NCBI RefSeq assembly: GCF_017377655.1
Contig: NZ_JAFREL010000004.1
Location: forward strand, 62,001-126,000
From: Candidatus Enterococcus ferrettii
GTDB taxonomy: Bacteria; Bacillota; Bacilli; Lactobacillales; Enterococcaceae
Direction of reading: 5' to 3'
DNA: 64,000 nucleotides
The notes beneath the pieces were generated by a model, which searched no databases, had not been told where the DNA came from, and worked only from the letters and a program-made list of their open reading frames with translations. Shown piece by piece: positions 1 to 8,735 of this stretch. The first letter of the stretch is position 1, and each line of letters begins with the position of its first letter. The translations under genes were made by a program, and so were the position numbers.

Positions 1-785
1 ATAAACGTTGAGCTCTTCAATCGCACAAAACAACGCGTTCGGCTTACTCAGGCTGGAATTGTTTTTTATAATGATACGAAGCTGTTACTAAAAAAATTTG
101 ATTCTTCTGTCGAACAGGTGAAGGAGATCGCCCAACAAGCTAACCATACGTTTACTATCGGTTTTTCTGGTACCGCTTTCGAGATGAATATTCTTCCGAA
201 GATAATCAGTAAATTCAAAAAAAATATCCAGCTATTCATATACATCTAGAAAACTTCAACCACAACATTTTGAAAAAGGACCTTGTCTCTAAAAGCTGCG
301 ATATTATCTTTCAAACATTGGATAGCGTAGAAACTCTTTCTAATGTACAATTCACTCCTTTAATGTCAGGTGAATTTGTTTGTGTACTTCCAGAAAAACA
401 CTCGCTTTCAACTCGAGCAATGATTTCATTTGCTGATTTAGCCAATGAAAATATTATTCTATTCAATTCTTATCAGTGCCCGCCAAAGCAAGCGGAGGTT
501 CAACGCTTGATCAAAGAAAACTGTCCTGAAGGAATATTTTGCTATGCAGATTCCATTCTCTTATCCCACACAATGGTACAAAGCGGACTGGGGATTTCTG
601 TCATGCCAAACTTTATCACTAATTTTTCAAGCTACCAGCATTACACAGATCTGTCGATAATTCCATTTGATTATAAAACCGATCTAGTTTATGGAATTGC
701 TTCTTTGAAAAACAATGATAAGAATATGATCCATTCTTTTATCTCCTTCACCTGTGCTTTTATCGAAAACGAAGCATCAAATTGA
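1..785 (+). pseudogene. LysR-family regulator, 5' truncated by window edge and frameshifted
   Basis: The first frame reads the end of a LysR winged helix (ELFNRTKQRVRLTQAG) and the linker helix, then meets a stop at 247-249. A second frame, from about 213 to 785, continues with the effector-binding domain (KKYPAIHIHLENFN onward). The two frames join exactly at a run of eight A at 217-224, and adding one A would restore a continuous LysR protein. The N-terminal helices lie left of the window. Either the gene is inactivated by a one-base homopolymer deletion, or this is a sequencing error or phase-variable tract. Its target is unknown. Confidence 0.85.
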
Positions 786-856
786 TGGTTGCGGTTAAGA
801 TTTTGAATCCACTGTCTTATTGTCAATAAAAATAATTAGTCAAGGAGGCTTTACTC

Positions 857-1378
857 ATGGACACTTGGGCAAATTTCGACTTTCAATCCTTTTGGGAAGA
901 ATCAACTTATGCAAAAGAACATTATGAAGGAGGCGACTTCACTGTATCTGATAGACAAATTATTGAGGACCAGTTAGGTTATAAATTGCCAGATTCCTAT
1001 GTTTCTTTCATGAAAAAGCATAATGGAGGAATCCCGACTAGGACAGAATTTGAAACAAAGACACCGACAAGCTGGTCCGAGACAGGAATTGCGATTAATG
1101 GTTTTTTGAACATTGGATTGGCCGGGGAAAATGCCTTGCTGGGAGAATTTGGCAGTCGCTTTTGGATCGAGGAATGGGGGTATCCAGATATTGGCATTGC
1201 CATCTGTGACTGTCCTTCTGCTGGTCACGACATGGTTTTCTTAGATTACAAAAAATATGGCACTCAGGAACAGCCTGCGGTCGTTCATATTGAACAAGAA
1301 TTTGATTATACGATTACTTTTCTAGCCAAGGATTTTGAGAGCTTTGTATTCAGTCTAAAGGAAGAGGAAGAATATTAG
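857..1378 (+). CDS. SMI1/KNR4 (SUKH) family protein
   Basis: 173 aa, cytosolic, no signal or membrane segment. It has the SUKH-1 pattern: an N-terminal helix then IIEDQLGYKLPDSYVSFMKKHNGG near residues 35-56 (the L-P-x-x-Y/F-x-x-F-x-x-xNGG signature), followed by a beta-rich body with GHDMVFLDY and a closing FESFVFSL helix. The ATG has a strong SD (AAGGAGG) at 842-848. SUKH proteins often act as immunity proteins against polymorphic toxins, but no toxin gene is visible within 1 kb on either side, so the role stays open. It is followed by its own terminator and is probably monocistronic. Confidence 0.8.
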   Translation: MDTWANFDFQSFWEESTYAKEHYEGGDFTVSDRQIIEDQLGYKLPDSYVSFMKKHNGGIPTRTEFETKTPTSWSETGIAINGFLNIGLAGENALLGEFGSRFWIEEWGYPDIGIAICDCPSAGHDMVFLDYKKYGTQEQPAVVHIEQEFDYTITFLAKDFESFVFSLKEEEEY

Positions 1379-1386
1379 CTCACCAA

Positions 1387-1436
1387 AAATTACCAGCAGA
1401 ATGTCCTCTCAGCATTCCGCTGGTAATTTCATTTTC
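1387..1436 (+). terminator. intrinsic terminator after the SUKH gene
   Basis: A long hairpin with arms AATTACCAGC (starting at 1388) and GCTGGTAATT (1419-1428) plus inner GAATG/CATTC pairs, followed by TCATTTTC. It lies 10 bases past the SUKH stop codon. Confidence 0.8.
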
Positions 1437-1530
1437 TAGCCTACTAACGAAAAAAGCAGCTGCCATAAATCTGCAACCACTTCTTCTTTTAATACTTTTC
1501 TCCTGGCTATCCGTCAGCTTTATACCTGTT

Positions 1531-2391
1531 CTATCTTTCAAACTTCATGGTAATGCCATTTGGATCGACGATTGTTAAATTGCCGCTTTCGTCTTTACTA
1601 TAATCGATCTGTGTCTTCCAGTGATTTTCCAGACGATCCAACTCTGCTTGGTCTGGTACGACGAAGCTGAAATAATCCAATCCCAGATCCTTCTCTGTCA
1701 TCGCTGGAATATGTTTTCCTAACCAAATATTGGATCCGATATGGTGATGGTAATCACCCGCAGCGAAGAATTTAGCTTGATTGCCAAAATTATTTTTCAA
1801 GGATAATCCTAGAACCTCAGTAAAATAGTTTTCTGTCTGCATCAGATCCGCTACTTTCAAATGAACATGACCAACCGTCGTTCCCGTTGGAAAACCTTCC
1901 CGGCTGCCATCATTGGCTGCGATGACCCCTTCAGCATCCATCTCGAGAGTCACGCCAACGATTTCACCATCGTCACGAATATCCCATTCGCTTTGCGGCT
2001 TGTCATAATAGACTTCAATTCCATTACCTTCGGGATCATTTAGATAGAGGGCTTCGCTGTAGCCATGATCACTCGCACCAATCAAAGGTGCCTCGATCGT
2101 TAAATAGTGAAGCAGCGCATTCCCTAAATCTTTTCGAGTTGGTAATAAAAAAGCCACGTGATACAACCCTGTTTTAGGAGTCACAGGCAGCGGTTCCTGC
2201 ACCTTAGATAATTCTAGTAATACTGTATTATCAACGCCTAACATACTTTTGCTTGGGTTTTGTTCTAAGACCTGCAGTCCAATCACTTCCTGATAAAATC
2301 GAGTCATTTTTTCTAAATTGGCTACTTTCAAAGCCACTCGACCAATGTGTGCAGTAGCACTTAGTTGAAAAGCAGGAATAATAACTGTCAT
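1531..2391 (-). CDS. two-domain VOC protein, CatE/YfiE-like putative ring-cleaving dioxygenase
   Basis: 286 aa with two tandem vicinal-oxygen-chelate domains, roughly residues 12-130 (IGRVALKVANLEKMTRFY) and 170-285 (VGHVHLKVADLMQTENYF). Candidate metal ligands are the early His in each domain (GHVHLKV), the HHH cluster of DYHHHIGSN and late acidic residues such as NGIEVYY. The layout matches B. subtilis CatE (catechol 2,3-dioxygenase family) and related proteins of unknown substrate. The start is supported by AGGAGG 8 bases upstream of the ATG. It stands alone and its substrate cannot be read from context. Confidence 0.8.
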   Translation of the reverse strand: MTVIIPAFQLSATAHIGRVALKVANLEKMTRFYQEVIGLQVLEQNPSKSMLGVDNTVLLELSKVQEPLPVTPKTGLYHVAFLLPTRKDLGNALLHYLTIEAPLIGASDHGYSEALYLNDPEGNGIEVYYDKPQSEWDIRDDGEIVGVTLEMDAEGVIAANDGSREGFPTGTTVGHVHLKVADLMQTENYFTEVLGLSLKNNFGNQAKFFAAGDYHHHIGSNIWLGKHIPAMTEKDLGLDYFSFVVPDQAELDRLENHWKTQIDYSKDESGNLTIVDPNGITMKFER

Positions 2392-2524
2392 ATTGAAAAC
2401 CTCCTATATGAAATAACGCCATCGAATGTCGTTATTCGTTTCTTAAGTCCACCATAACACCTTACTATTAGTAAGTAAAATTCTGTGCTCAGATTTGAAT
2501 CGATCCTATTCCAAAAATGCTTAT

Positions 2525-2566
2525 AAAAAAAGCCAGTGAAATGAACGGCTTGCGTCATTTCACTGG
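2525..2566 (-). terminator. terminator of the ABC exporter operon
   Basis: Perfect 12-bp arms at 2533-2544 and 2555-2566 (CCAGTGAAATGA), followed on the minus strand by a U-rich run (complement of the A run at 2525-2531). It lies 18 bases beyond the stop of the second exporter subunit. Confidence 0.9.
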
Positions 2567-2583
2567 TTTCTAGTTACTATTCT

Positions 2584-4437
2584 CTACCCAGCCAACTCAT
2601 CAAACTGTGAATTGTAAAGCGCTGCGTAATAGCCGCCTTTGGCTAGTAGTTCTTCGTGTGTTCCTTGTTCCTTGATATCGCCGTCTTGCATATAAAGGAT
2701 CTTATCTGCATCTTTAATCGTCGATAGACGGTGAGCGATAACGAAGGAAGTCCGGCCGGCCATTAGGTTGTTCATGGCGTTTTGAATTAATACTTCGGTT
2801 CTGGTATCGACTGAAGAGGTTGCTTCATCTAGGATCAGGATTGGTTTATCTGCTAAGATAGCACGTGCAATCGTCAGCAATTGTTTTTGTCCTTGAGAGA
2901 TATTGGATGATTCTTCGTTCAATTCCATGTTGTAGCCGCCAGGCAAGGTTTCGATGAAGTGGTTTACGTGAGCGGCTTTGGCTGCTGCGTATACTTCTTC
3001 ATCCGTCGCATCAAGTCTTCCATAACGCAGGTTGTCCATGATAGTTCCCTTGAATAACCAAGTATCTTGGAGAACCATCCCGATATTTTCGCGTAGATCT
3101 GCGCGGTTGAAGTCTCTAATGTCGTGCCCGTCGATTTTGATTGCTCCTGAATTAACATCGTAAAAGCGCATCAGCAGTTTAACCATTGTGGTTTTACCAG
3201 CACCGGTTGGTCCAACAATTGCAACGGTTTGTCCTGGATCGACGTGACTGCTGAAATCGTTAATAATAATTTTATCTGGTGTGTAACCAAATTTAACGTG
3301 ATCGAAGTCAACCATGCCTTTAACCTTGCCGATTTTGACTGGGTTTTCAACGGTTTGAGCTTCTTCTTCTTCACCTAAAAATTCAAAAACACGTTCTGCT
3401 GCTGCTGCCATGGATTGCAGCATGTTTGATACTTGTGCCAGCTGAGCAATTGGTTGTGTTAGGTTACGTACATATTGGATAAAGGCTTGGATATCACCAA
3501 CTGTGATAGTTCCATTGTAGGCTAAAATCCCACCGATAATCGCTACGGCTACATACCCTAGGTTACCAACAAAGTTCATGATTGGTTGCATCAATCCAGA
3601 AAGGAATTGAGATTTCCAAGCGGATTTAAACAGTACTTCATTTTGCTTTTTGAATTCAGCTAAGGCATTTTCTTCTTCATTGAAGAGATGCACAATGTTG
3701 TAGCCGCCAACTGTTTCTTCGACTTGACCATTAATAATCCCCAAGTATTTTTGTTGGGTTTTGAAATGCTTTTGTGAGAATTTAATGACTACTGTAATCA
3801 AAAGCAAGGAAATCGGTACGATTAAAATGGAAATCCCGGTCATCTGTACGGAGATTGATAACATCATGACAATGACTCCGACAATGGTGAAGACGGATGT
3901 TATCAACTGAGTAACTGATTGGTTCAAGGATTGTCCTAAGGTATCCACATCATTGGTGATACGTGATAAGACTTCACCGGTTGTCCGGCTTTCAAAGTAG
4001 TTCATTGGCATGCGGTTGATTTTTTCTGAAATTTCTTTCCGCATACGGTACGTGATTTTTTGTGTAATGGTGGACATAATCCAACCTTGCATGATTCCGA
4101 AAACGGAAGCGACTAAGTAAAGTCCCAGCATGAAGAGTAAGATATGTCCAATCTTATCAAAATTGATACTTCCGGTGCCTTGATATTTTTTAATCAAGCC
4201 ATTGAATAATTCGGTAATTGCTTTTGATAGGATTTTTGGTCCCCAAATATTGAAAATAGTCGATGCCGCCGCAAAAATCATGACGAAGAAGACGGGGATC
4301 TTATAACTTGCTATATAGGAAACTAATTTTTTGATGGTGCCTTTGAAATCCTTGGCTTTTTCGCCAGGAGCTATTCCTCGGCCGCCGCCCATTGGCCCGC
4401 GTCCGCCTTGCGGGCTTTGCTGTTTATTTTCTGCCAT
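2584..4437 (-). CDS. heterodimeric ABC exporter half-transporter, catalytic-Walker-B subunit (EfrD/LmrD-like)
   Basis: 617 aa type I ABC exporter half: a Gly-rich cytosolic N-terminus, six predicted TM helices (about residues 45-335) and a C-terminal nucleotide-binding domain. Walker A is GPTGAGKTT. Walker B keeps the catalytic glutamate (ILILDEATSS) and the H-loop is intact (VIAHRLST), but the signature is degenerate (ISQGQ instead of SGGQ). This complements the partner at 4450-6840, so together they form one active and one degenerate ATP site, as in LmrCD, BmrCD, TM287/288 and enterococcal EfrCD. Likely role: multidrug or lipid efflux at the cytoplasmic membrane. It lies 12 bp downstream of the partner with its own SD. 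Confidence 0.9.
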   Translation of the reverse strand: MAENKQQSPQGGRGPMGGGRGIAPGEKAKDFKGTIKKLVSYIASYKIPVFFVMIFAAASTIFNIWGPKILSKAITELFNGLIKKYQGTGSINFDKIGHILLFMLGLYLVASVFGIMQGWIMSTITQKITYRMRKEISEKINRMPMNYFESRTTGEVLSRITNDVDTLGQSLNQSVTQLITSVFTIVGVIVMMLSISVQMTGISILIVPISLLLITVVIKFSQKHFKTQQKYLGIINGQVEETVGGYNIVHLFNEEENALAEFKKQNEVLFKSAWKSQFLSGLMQPIMNFVGNLGYVAVAIIGGILAYNGTITVGDIQAFIQYVRNLTQPIAQLAQVSNMLQSMAAAAERVFEFLGEEEEAQTVENPVKIGKVKGMVDFDHVKFGYTPDKIIINDFSSHVDPGQTVAIVGPTGAGKTTMVKLLMRFYDVNSGAIKIDGHDIRDFNRADLRENIGMVLQDTWLFKGTIMDNLRYGRLDATDEEVYAAAKAAHVNHFIETLPGGYNMELNEESSNISQGQKQLLTIARAILADKPILILDEATSSVDTRTEVLIQNAMNNLMAGRTSFVIAHRLSTIKDADKILYMQDGDIKEQGTHEELLAKGGYYAALYNSQFDELAG

Positions 4438-4449
4438 TTCCTTCCCCTC

Positions 4450-6840
4450 CTATTCTGCTTCCAAGCCTAATTCGGCATTACTCAACTGTGAAGAAGCGAT
4501 TTCTTGGTATACAGGTGATGTTTCCATCAGTTCATCGTGGGTTCCTTGCGCCACGATACGACCTTCATTTAGTACGATAATATTATCCGCATGAAGGATG
4601 GTTGAAATTTTTTGTGCAACGATGATTTGTGTAATTCCTTTGACGTTTTCAGCTAGAGCACGACGCAAAGCAATGTCGGTCTTGTTGTCTAAGGCTGAAA
4701 GTGAATCATCGAAGATTAAAATTTTAGGATCTTTTGCTAATGCCCGTGCAATAGACAAACGTTGCTTTTGTCCCCCGGAGACATTGGTTCCGCCTTGAGA
4801 AATGTGGCGTTCATAGCCAGCTTCATTGTCATTAATAAATTCTTCTGCTTGAGCAATTTGAGCCGCTTTTTTCATTTGTTCATCGGATATACCTTCGATG
4901 TTCCCAAACTTGATGTTGGATTCAATATCTCCAGAGAATAGAACCCCTTTTTGTGGAACAAAGCCGATCAGGTCATGCAGCTTATGCAAGCTCATTTGAC
5001 GAATGTCGACACCATCAATAGTGATTCTGCCGCTGCTTACATCAAATAGTCTTGGAATCAAGTTGACCACTGTCGATTTCCCTGAACCAGTGGAACCGAT
5101 TATGGCTGTGGTTTCTCCCGGTTTAGCAGTGAAATTGATATGATGCAGCACATCTTCATTTGCATCTGGATAACGGAAGGTTACTCCTTCAAATTTCACT
5201 TGGCCTTTGAAATCATGGTCGTCTTGCGGTTGTTCCGGATTAATGATTGTTGGTTCTGTTGCTAAGACTTCATCCACACGCCCTGCAGAAACGTTGGCAC
5301 GAGGCAAGATAATTGAAACCATTGAAAGCATCATAAAGGCCATAACAATTTGCATTGTGTAGGTAATGAATGCCATCATATCCCCAACTTGTAATTGACC
5401 AGAATCAATATTGTGACCACCGACCCAGACAATCAATACAGAAATCCCGTTCATCAACAGCATCATAATTGGCATCATGATTGACATGCTGCGGTTCACA
5501 AACATTTGAGTTTTCATCAGGTTTGTATTGGCAACGTCGAACCGGTTTTCTTCGTATTTTTCACGAGAAAAGGCCCGAATAACTGGTAAGCCAGTAATGA
5601 TTTCCCGAGAAACCAAGTTCACTCGGTCGACTAATTTTTGCAAACTCTTGAATTTTGGCATAGTAAAGCCTAATAGAGTTAACACTAAAATCAAAACTAA
5701 TCCGACTGCTAATGCGATAATCCAACCCATACCTGTTCCGGTTTTATACACTTCGTAAACACCGCCGATTCCTAAAATCGGAGCATACAGAACCAGCCGA
5801 ATCGTCATTACCAGACCCATTTGAATTTGTTGAATATCGTTTGTACTACGTGTAATCAAGGATGCTGGAGAAAATTTCTCCATTTCCGTGTTTGAGAATT
5901 GCAGGATTCTGTCAAATTGACCCACCCGAAGTCTCTTACCGACTGAAGAAGAAACCAGCGAAGCGATTAAACCAACCAAAATGGCTGCGACTGCTGAAAT
6001 CAACGTCAGAATCAGCATTTCTGTTCCTCGTTTGATCATATAATCCATTTGAATTTGTTTGGTGTCCTTGTCGAGTGCTTTGTATTCAGCTAAGGTTACT
6101 TGAACCCCAACCGTCTTCAAAGAATCTTGCCCGACATCGCCTAAGCCCTTTTTCGTTTCCTTTCGAGCAGCTTCGACTTTTGCAGGTAATTCCTTTTGTG
6201 TTTGGGTGATAGAATCACCAATCGATTTGGCTTGCTCGCCTTTTTCTTGCGCTTGTTCGCCTTTTTGAGTTGCTTCAGCACCTTTTGCCTGTGCGGTTGC
6301 CAGATCACCAGAGGCTGCTGCCGTTTGTGCTGCTGCTCCCGCTTCTTGGGCTTCTTGCGCTAACTCTTGAGCTTCTTTTCCCAATTCCTGGGCTTGCTTG
6401 CCCTCTGTCCCTAATTGTTTGTATTCGTCTAAAATTTCTTTAGCTTCCTGTCCATCCTTTGACTCTTTTGATTGGGACGTAGCCAGCATAAACATTGGCA
6501 ATTCAAAAATTTTAGCTAGCTTTTCTTTTGTCATGCCATCTTTTAGATGAAGCTCATAGACAGGAATGTCTTTTCCTTTAACTGTTTCTGTCGTCTTTTT
6601 GTAATTTTCTTTAATTGTTTCTTTTTCAGCATCGGTCATGAAGAGCTCGATCGCTGAAAGGGTTGATTCTCGGATGGTATCTGGAGTAGCTGTCTCTAAT
6701 CCACCTTGTTGAATCCCTACATCCACGATGTCTGATGTAATACCTGGTAATGTCAAATCACTGTGCGCTTGGACAACTAACAGAATCAGCGCCGCGAGGA
6801 TGGCATACCAGTATTTGCGTAAATAATTAAATAGTTTCAC
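4450..6840 (-). CDS. heterodimeric ABC exporter half-transporter with large extracellular insertion (EfrC/LmrC-like)
   Basis: 796 aa, about 200 residues longer than a usual half-exporter. TM1 (residues 10-30) is followed by an unusual insert to about residue 265 that is rich in Ala, Gln, Glu and Lys with repeated AQE/KGEQA units, probably an extracellular coiled coil between TM1 and TM2. TM2-6 and the nucleotide-binding domain follow. The NBD has canonical Walker A (GSTGSGKST) and signature (NVSGGQKQR), but Asp replaces the catalytic Glu after Walker B (LIFDDSLS) and Gln replaces the H-loop His (IVAQKIST). This is the degenerate half that pairs with the 617-aa subunit. The start codon is GTG with GGAAGG upstream. 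It follows the TetR gene by 26 bp. Confidence 0.9.
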   Translation of the reverse strand: MKLFNYLRKYWYAILAALILLVVQAHSDLTLPGITSDIVDVGIQQGGLETATPDTIRESTLSAIELFMTDAEKETIKENYKKTTETVKGKDIPVYELHLKDGMTKEKLAKIFELPMFMLATSQSKESKDGQEAKEILDEYKQLGTEGKQAQELGKEAQELAQEAQEAGAAAQTAAASGDLATAQAKGAEATQKGEQAQEKGEQAKSIGDSITQTQKELPAKVEAARKETKKGLGDVGQDSLKTVGVQVTLAEYKALDKDTKQIQMDYMIKRGTEMLILTLISAVAAILVGLIASLVSSSVGKRLRVGQFDRILQFSNTEMEKFSPASLITRSTNDIQQIQMGLVMTIRLVLYAPILGIGGVYEVYKTGTGMGWIIALAVGLVLILVLTLLGFTMPKFKSLQKLVDRVNLVSREIITGLPVIRAFSREKYEENRFDVANTNLMKTQMFVNRSMSIMMPIMMLLMNGISVLIVWVGGHNIDSGQLQVGDMMAFITYTMQIVMAFMMLSMVSIILPRANVSAGRVDEVLATEPTIINPEQPQDDHDFKGQVKFEGVTFRYPDANEDVLHHINFTAKPGETTAIIGSTGSGKSTVVNLIPRLFDVSSGRITIDGVDIRQMSLHKLHDLIGFVPQKGVLFSGDIESNIKFGNIEGISDEQMKKAAQIAQAEEFINDNEAGYERHISQGGTNVSGGQKQRLSIARALAKDPKILIFDDSLSALDNKTDIALRRALAENVKGITQIIVAQKISTILHADNIIVLNEGRIVAQGTHDELMETSPVYQEIASSQLSNAELGLEAE

Positions 6841-6866
6841 GTTTATTACCTTCCTTGTCTATTCAT

Positions 6867-7529
6867 TTACCGGCTTTCTTTTGTGGCGCCGCTTTTTAAC
6901 CAATTTAATTTCAAGGTGAACTCTGCCATGACTTCTTCAATGGAGTGGTCACCGTTTTCCTTCATTTGCCGATAGCCCTCTGCAATCGTCGAAAAAACTA
7001 GATGCATCAGCATTTTGACTAAAAGCTTCAGTTCTTCCTGATTGGCTACTTTTAAAAGGGACAGATCCACTCTGTCGTAAAACTCCTGAAGATTTTCTTT
7101 ATGACGCTGATCTGGAGGACATGCGGCATGGGGCTTTTTTCCAAAATGTGGTGCAACTTTATGAAACGAGCGATAGTCCATGCTCATAAACATATTTTTG
7201 TAAAAAGCTGCATTCGTTCCTTGAAGAACTTCCCGGACCATTTTCGAGAAATAAATCTCAAATCCATCAAACAAACTTCCTTCTGCTTGTTCAATCGCCA
7301 GATTCAATTCCTGCTGAAAATTTCTGCGCATACTTTGAAAATAGTAGAAATACAAATCTTCTTTGTCTTCAAAGTACTGATAAAAGCTGCCTCTAGGAAT
7401 CTCTGCATCCTTGATAATCTGCGCAATCGAAGCTTCACCCATCGGTACTCTAGAGAATTCCTTTTTAGCGGCAGTCATGATCCGCTGTTGCTTTTTTTCC
7501 GACAGATGATAAAAGGTTTCTTTAGGCAC
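6867..7529 (-). CDS. TetR-family repressor of the ABC exporter operon
   Basis: 220 aa. The N-terminal helix-turn-helix (about residues 20-55, FSRVPMGEASIAQIIKDAEI then PRGSFYQYFEDKEDLYFYYF) is typical TetR, followed by a helical ligand-binding domain. It starts at GTG with a purine-rich SD (GGAGGG). It is the first gene of the operon that includes both exporter subunits, and tandem palindromes overlap its promoter, so it most likely represses itself and the exporter until an exported or related compound binds. The inducer is unknown. Confidence 0.9.
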   Translation of the reverse strand: MPKETFYHLSEKKQQRIMTAAKKEFSRVPMGEASIAQIIKDAEIPRGSFYQYFEDKEDLYFYYFQSMRRNFQQELNLAIEQAEGSLFDGFEIYFSKMVREVLQGTNAAFYKNMFMSMDYRSFHKVAPHFGKKPHAACPPDQRHKENLQEFYDRVDLSLLKVANQEELKLLVKMLMHLVFSTIAEGYRQMKENGDHSIEEVMAEFTLKLNWLKSGATKESR

Positions 7530-7572
7530 GATCTTTCCCTCCTCCCTTTAAAAAAATTCTTTTAAATGACAA

Positions 7573-7628
7573 ATGACACCTTGTCATGTGACAACTTGTC
7601 ATTATACGCTCTTTCCTTTCGGATGCAA
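7573..7628 (-). promoter_or_regulatory. tetR/exporter promoter with two adjacent 15-bp operators
   Basis: Minus-strand promoter: -35 TTGCAT (7623-7628), 16-bp spacer, -10 TATAAT (7601-7606). Immediately downstream and overlapping the -10 are two abutting palindromes, ATGACACCTTGTCAT (7573-7587, perfect) and GTGACAACTTGTCAT (7588-7602, one outer mismatch). A further ATGACA half site lies just beyond. The placement fits steric repression by the adjacent TetR protein. Confidence 0.85.
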
Positions 7629-7798
7629 GTGTTTTGTCTGATAAATTTTGAAAAATTTTAGCTATCTGTCGAGGTTTTTTTTAGTAATTCACACGGGGGC
7701 TGATACCTCAACAATGATAAGGCTTGCAATTATTTTGTTTGATTAATCGCACCATAAAAAAACTGAAGAATGATAGAATAATTCATTTAAAAGAATCT

Positions 7799-7844
7799 AA
7801 AAAAAGCATCAAAGTCCATTGTCCGAAACAATAAACTTCGATGC
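7799..7844 (-). terminator. terminator of serine dehydratase cassette A
   Basis: Hairpin with arms GCATCAAAGT (7806-7815) and a partly complementary AACTTCGATGC (7834-7844). On the minus strand it is followed by a U run. It sits just past the sdaAA stop. Confidence 0.8.
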
Positions 7845-7853
7845 TTTCATTTT

Positions 7854-8723
7854 TTAATCCTTGACCATCAGCTCTTTGGCCAATCTTTGACCGGTTGGTG
7901 TCATTGCTAACCCACCTTCTGCGGTTTCTTTGAAGATACTAGGCATTTGGCGCCCCACCCGATACATCGCCTCAACGACTTCATCGGGAGGAATAACGCT
8001 TTCGATCCCAGCTAAGGCCATATCGGCTGAAATAAAGGCCTGTGAGGAGCCTAAAGCATTTCGCTTCACACAAGGAACTTCAACGAGACCCGCGACTGGA
8101 TCACAGATCAAGCCCATCATATTTTTCAAAGTAATTGCGACAGCTTGGGCCGCTTGGCGGGCTGTGCCACCATTGGCTTGAACCAAGGCTGCTGCAGCCA
8201 TCGCGCTGGCTGAACCAACTTCTGCCTGACAACCGCCTTCTGCGCCAGAAATTGAGGCATTATTGGCAATAACTAAACCAAATGCACCAGCAGTGAAGAG
8301 GAATTCGAGTTGTTGGCTGTGACTCAAGTTCAAGCGCTTGCGACAAGCCATCAAAACACCGGGAACTACTCCAGCACTACCAGCAGTTGGCGTGGCACAG
8401 ATTAAGCCCATCTTTGCATTCACTTCGTTGACAGCAATCGCATTTCTAACCGCAGTCAAGATCGTTTCACCACTTAGAAAATTTCCTGAATCAAGGTAGC
8501 TGCTCAATTTAGTCGCATCGCCGCCAGTTAGTCCGGTCACGGACTTAACCCCGGCTACACCTTCGTCAATGGACTGTTCCATGACTACCAGGTTTTTCTC
8601 CATTAAACGAATAATTTCTTCCCGTGTACGGCCGCTTAATTGGATTTCGGTAGCAATCATCAGCTCACTGATATTCTCATAGTCCTGACTTTGTTCCACC
8701 AGCTCTTCAATACTGTAAAACAT
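7854..8723 (-). CDS. sdaAA: L-serine dehydratase, iron-sulfur-dependent, alpha subunit (cassette A)
   Basis: 289 aa, the usual size for the alpha chain of two-subunit L-serine ammonia-lyases, which convert L-serine to pyruvate and ammonia. It contains CATPTAGSAGVVPG, SGAEGGCQAE, and CDPVAGLVEVPC, whose cysteines match the [4Fe-4S] ligands of the family. Cytosolic. The SD AGGAGG precedes the ATG and the gene lies 12 bp after the beta subunit. It is last in the operon MFS, M20, sdaAB, sdaAA. A second, clearly diverged alpha chain is encoded at 52649-53524. Context suggests the serine arises from the M20 reaction rather than only from general metabolism. Confidence 0.93.
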   Translation of the reverse strand: MFYSIEELVEQSQDYENISELMIATEIQLSGRTREEIIRLMEKNLVVMEQSIDEGVAGVKSVTGLTGGDATKLSSYLDSGNFLSGETILTAVRNAIAVNEVNAKMGLICATPTAGSAGVVPGVLMACRKRLNLSHSQQLEFLFTAGAFGLVIANNASISGAEGGCQAEVGSASAMAAAALVQANGGTARQAAQAVAITLKNMMGLICDPVAGLVEVPCVKRNALGSSQAFISADMALAGIESVIPPDEVVEAMYRVGRQMPSIFKETAEGGLAMTPTGQRLAKELMVKD

Positions 8724-8735
8724 CGAAAGCCTCCT

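Noticed and set aside
6250..6430. Ala/Gln/Glu-rich repeats as a DNA repeat array or CRISPR
   Set aside because: The repetition is at protein level within one open frame of the exporter; there are no regular spacers.
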